The translations under genes and the position numbers were made by a program. A stretch of 6,664 bases of DNA, from contig JAFRQN010000179.1 of assembly GCA_017428585.1 (NCBI GenBank), forward strand, positions 1 through 6,664, given 5' to 3'. Shown in pieces: positions 5,566 to 6,664 of this stretch. The notes below the pieces were generated by a model, which saw nothing but the letters and a program-made list of their open reading frames with translations, did not search any database and had not been told where the DNA came from. The stretch is from Bacteroidota bacterium (GTDB taxonomy: Bacteria; Bacteroidota; Ignavibacteria; Kapaibacteriales; UBA2268). Positions within the stretch are counted from its first letter, which is position 1. Every line of letters begins with the position of its first letter.

Positions 5566-6618
5566 ATGGAAGGGAATATAATTTATTCTTTACTTGGTAA
5601 TAATTTTGTCGGTTATTCTGTATCGGCGATTTTAATAATACTTTTTATAACGGTATATGCACTTATTGCGATATTGGCAGAGTTAAAGATTAGTGCATGG
5701 ATGCAGCGTCGTTATGGTCCATGGCGTAATACATGGCATGGTGTTGGTCAACCACTTATAGAAGTATTTAAGCTGTTGCAAAAAGAAAATGTAACGCCGG
5801 ATAGAGCTGATAAAGTATTATTTAATTTAGCGCCATTTATTGTATTCATCGGTGCTCTTATGGCATTTGCTGTAATTCCATTTGGTGAGATATTTATACC
5901 ATCAGATTTGAATATAGGTATTTATTATGCTTTTGCTGTCAGTGCATTCGGTGTAGTTGGTATAATAGTTGGTGGTTGGTCATCGCATAATAAATATTCC
6001 TTGCTGGGTTCTATGCGTGCAGCTTCACAAATGGTAAGTTATGAAATTCCAATTTCAATATGTCTGTTAGCAGTAGCTACTCTTAATAATTCACTTGATA
6101 TGAGTGCAATTGTATCAAATCAAAGCGGTTTCTTCTGGAATTGGAACGTATTTGGAGGATCTGGTGATGTTTCAAAATTAATTATACTTCCATTTACATT
6201 AGCGCTTTTCATTATGTATTTTATTGCAACATTAGCAGAAACAAATAGAACTCCTTTTGACTTGCCAGAAGGTGAATCAGAACTTGTTGCTGGTTATTCT
6301 GTTGAATACTCAGGAATGAAATTTGCAATGTTCTATCTTGCAGAATATACAAATATGTTTATAGTTTCAGCTCTTATGACTGTAATGTTCTTAGGCGGTT
6401 GGAATTCACCATTTGGTGATTTCCTTAACTATACTTGGCTGCAGCCAATTTGGTTTATATTAAAAGCATTTGGCATAGTAGTTCTTCAAATTATTGTACG
6501 TTGGACATTGCCTCGTTTAAGAGTTGATCAACTTATGCATACAACATGGAAAGTACTTTTACCATTTGGTTTAGTATGTTTCTTTGTTATAGCACTTTAT
6601 TCTATGGTGATATTATAA
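5566..6618 (+). CDS. nuoH: NADH-quinone oxidoreductase subunit H (complex I membrane arm)
   Basis: This 350-residue polytopic inner-membrane protein forms the quinone-binding chamber and links the hydrophilic arm of complex I to its proton pumps. Conserved family blocks are clear: AWMQRRYGP (44-52), KLLQKE (69-74), the region 137-162 with SMRAASQMVSYEIP, the acidic loop AETNRTPFDLPEGESELV (224-241) followed by AGYSVEYSGMKFAMFYLAEY (242-261), and RWTLPRLRVDQLM...WKVLLP (312-333). The length is close to the usual 320-360. About eight hydrophobic segments are visible. The loop at 51-70 is atypical (W53, T56-W57-H58, E66 where Asn, Gly-Pro-Trp and Asp are common). The ATG lacks an upstream Shine-Dalgarno sequence, and GGAAGGG lies just after it. 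No other nuo gene precedes it here. The homologous HycD/EchB hydrogenase subunits are less likely given the EYSGMKFA block. Codon use and GC look slightly higher than in neighbouring genes, as expected for a conserved core gene. Confidence 0.96.
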   Translation: MEGNIIYSLLGNNFVGYSVSAILIILFITVYALIAILAELKISAWMQRRYGPWRNTWHGVGQPLIEVFKLLQKENVTPDRADKVLFNLAPFIVFIGALMAFAVIPFGEIFIPSDLNIGIYYAFAVSAFGVVGIIVGGWSSHNKYSLLGSMRAASQMVSYEIPISICLLAVATLNNSLDMSAIVSNQSGFFWNWNVFGGSGDVSKLIILPFTLALFIMYFIATLAETNRTPFDLPEGESELVAGYSVEYSGMKFAMFYLAEYTNMFIVSALMTVMFLGGWNSPFGDFLNYTWLQPIWFILKAFGIVVLQIIVRWTLPRLRVDQLMHTTWKVLLPFGLVCFFVIALYSMVIL

Positions 6619-6624
6619 TTTATG

Positions 6625-6652
6625 ATTTAAATATTATTATTAATATTTGAAT
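6625..6652. repeat. Stem-loop after nuoH
   Basis: A 12-bp stem (6625-6636 with 6641-6652, one T-G wobble at 6628/6649) closes a TTAT loop, starting 6 bases after the nuoH stop. It contains almost only A and T and has no T run after it, so it is unlikely to be a terminator. It may be an mRNA-stabilising or processing hairpin between nuoH and a following gene, or a chance dyad. The last 46 bases of the window hold no other recognisable element. Confidence 0.35.
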
Positions 6653-6664
6653 TGATTGAGACTT

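Noticed and set aside
5566..5586. Alternative nuoH start just downstream of GGAAGGG
   Set aside because: The codon at the right distance is ATT or ATA, which are rare starts, and the annotated ATG gives a normal NuoH length.
1..6664. tRNA, rRNA, CRISPR array, insertion sequence, prophage or toxin-antitoxin genes
   Set aside because: I looked on both strands and found no cloverleaf-like GC-bearing fold, no regularly spaced long repeat, no transposase or integrase motif, and no small paired genes.

Overview
The window is a very AT-rich bacterial chromosome segment with six full-length genes: four on the minus strand (positions 4385 down to 343) and two on the plus strand (4774 to 6618). The low-GC coding style, the almost GC-free spacers, the small signal-peptide beta-barrel protein, the type-2 PyrF and the degenerate RsmI-like protein with a charged tail suggest a Gram-negative, low-GC host. 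My best guess is a Brachyspira-like spirochaete. This rests on general resemblance only, and a low-GC Bacteroidetes-type host is not excluded.

Minus-strand block, in transcription order: (1) a DEDDh 3'-5' exonuclease with an intact active site, fused to what looks like a decayed UvrC-type GIY-YIG domain (3081-4385); (2) a secreted protein of about 206 mature residues, likely an outer-membrane beta-barrel (2249-2959); (3) pyrF, orotidine-5'-phosphate decarboxylase (1440-2249), whose start codon shares one base with the barrel gene's stop; (4) an RsmI-like 16S rRNA 2'-O-ribose methyltransferase with a long basic tail (343-1290). Two hairpin terminators follow rsmI at 261-290 and 175-205, the second symmetric and usable from either side. 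Positions 1-174 hold no gene I can support.

A 388-bp divergent spacer (4386-4773) separates this block from the plus-strand pair. It holds dyads, short TACAAAAA/TTTTTGTA repeats and a weak A/T hairpin, but no gene. The plus-strand pair is an RDD-family membrane protein with an Asn-rich acidic N-terminus (4774-5517) and nuoH, the membrane-arm quinone-chamber subunit of complex I (5566-6618). The window ends 46 bases after nuoH, so whether more nuo genes follow cannot be seen.

The genes do not form one pathway: they cover nucleic-acid processing, pyrimidine synthesis, rRNA modification, envelope and respiration. The clearest functional links are the barrel-pyrF translational coupling and the probable RDD-nuoH co-transcription. 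I see no phage, mobile element, CRISPR array, toxin-antitoxin pair or obviously new multi-gene system. The points most worth a second look are the exonuclease/degenerate GIY-YIG fusion, the altered methyltransferase motifs and tail of the RsmI-like protein, and repeated motifs and dyads confined to the spacers.
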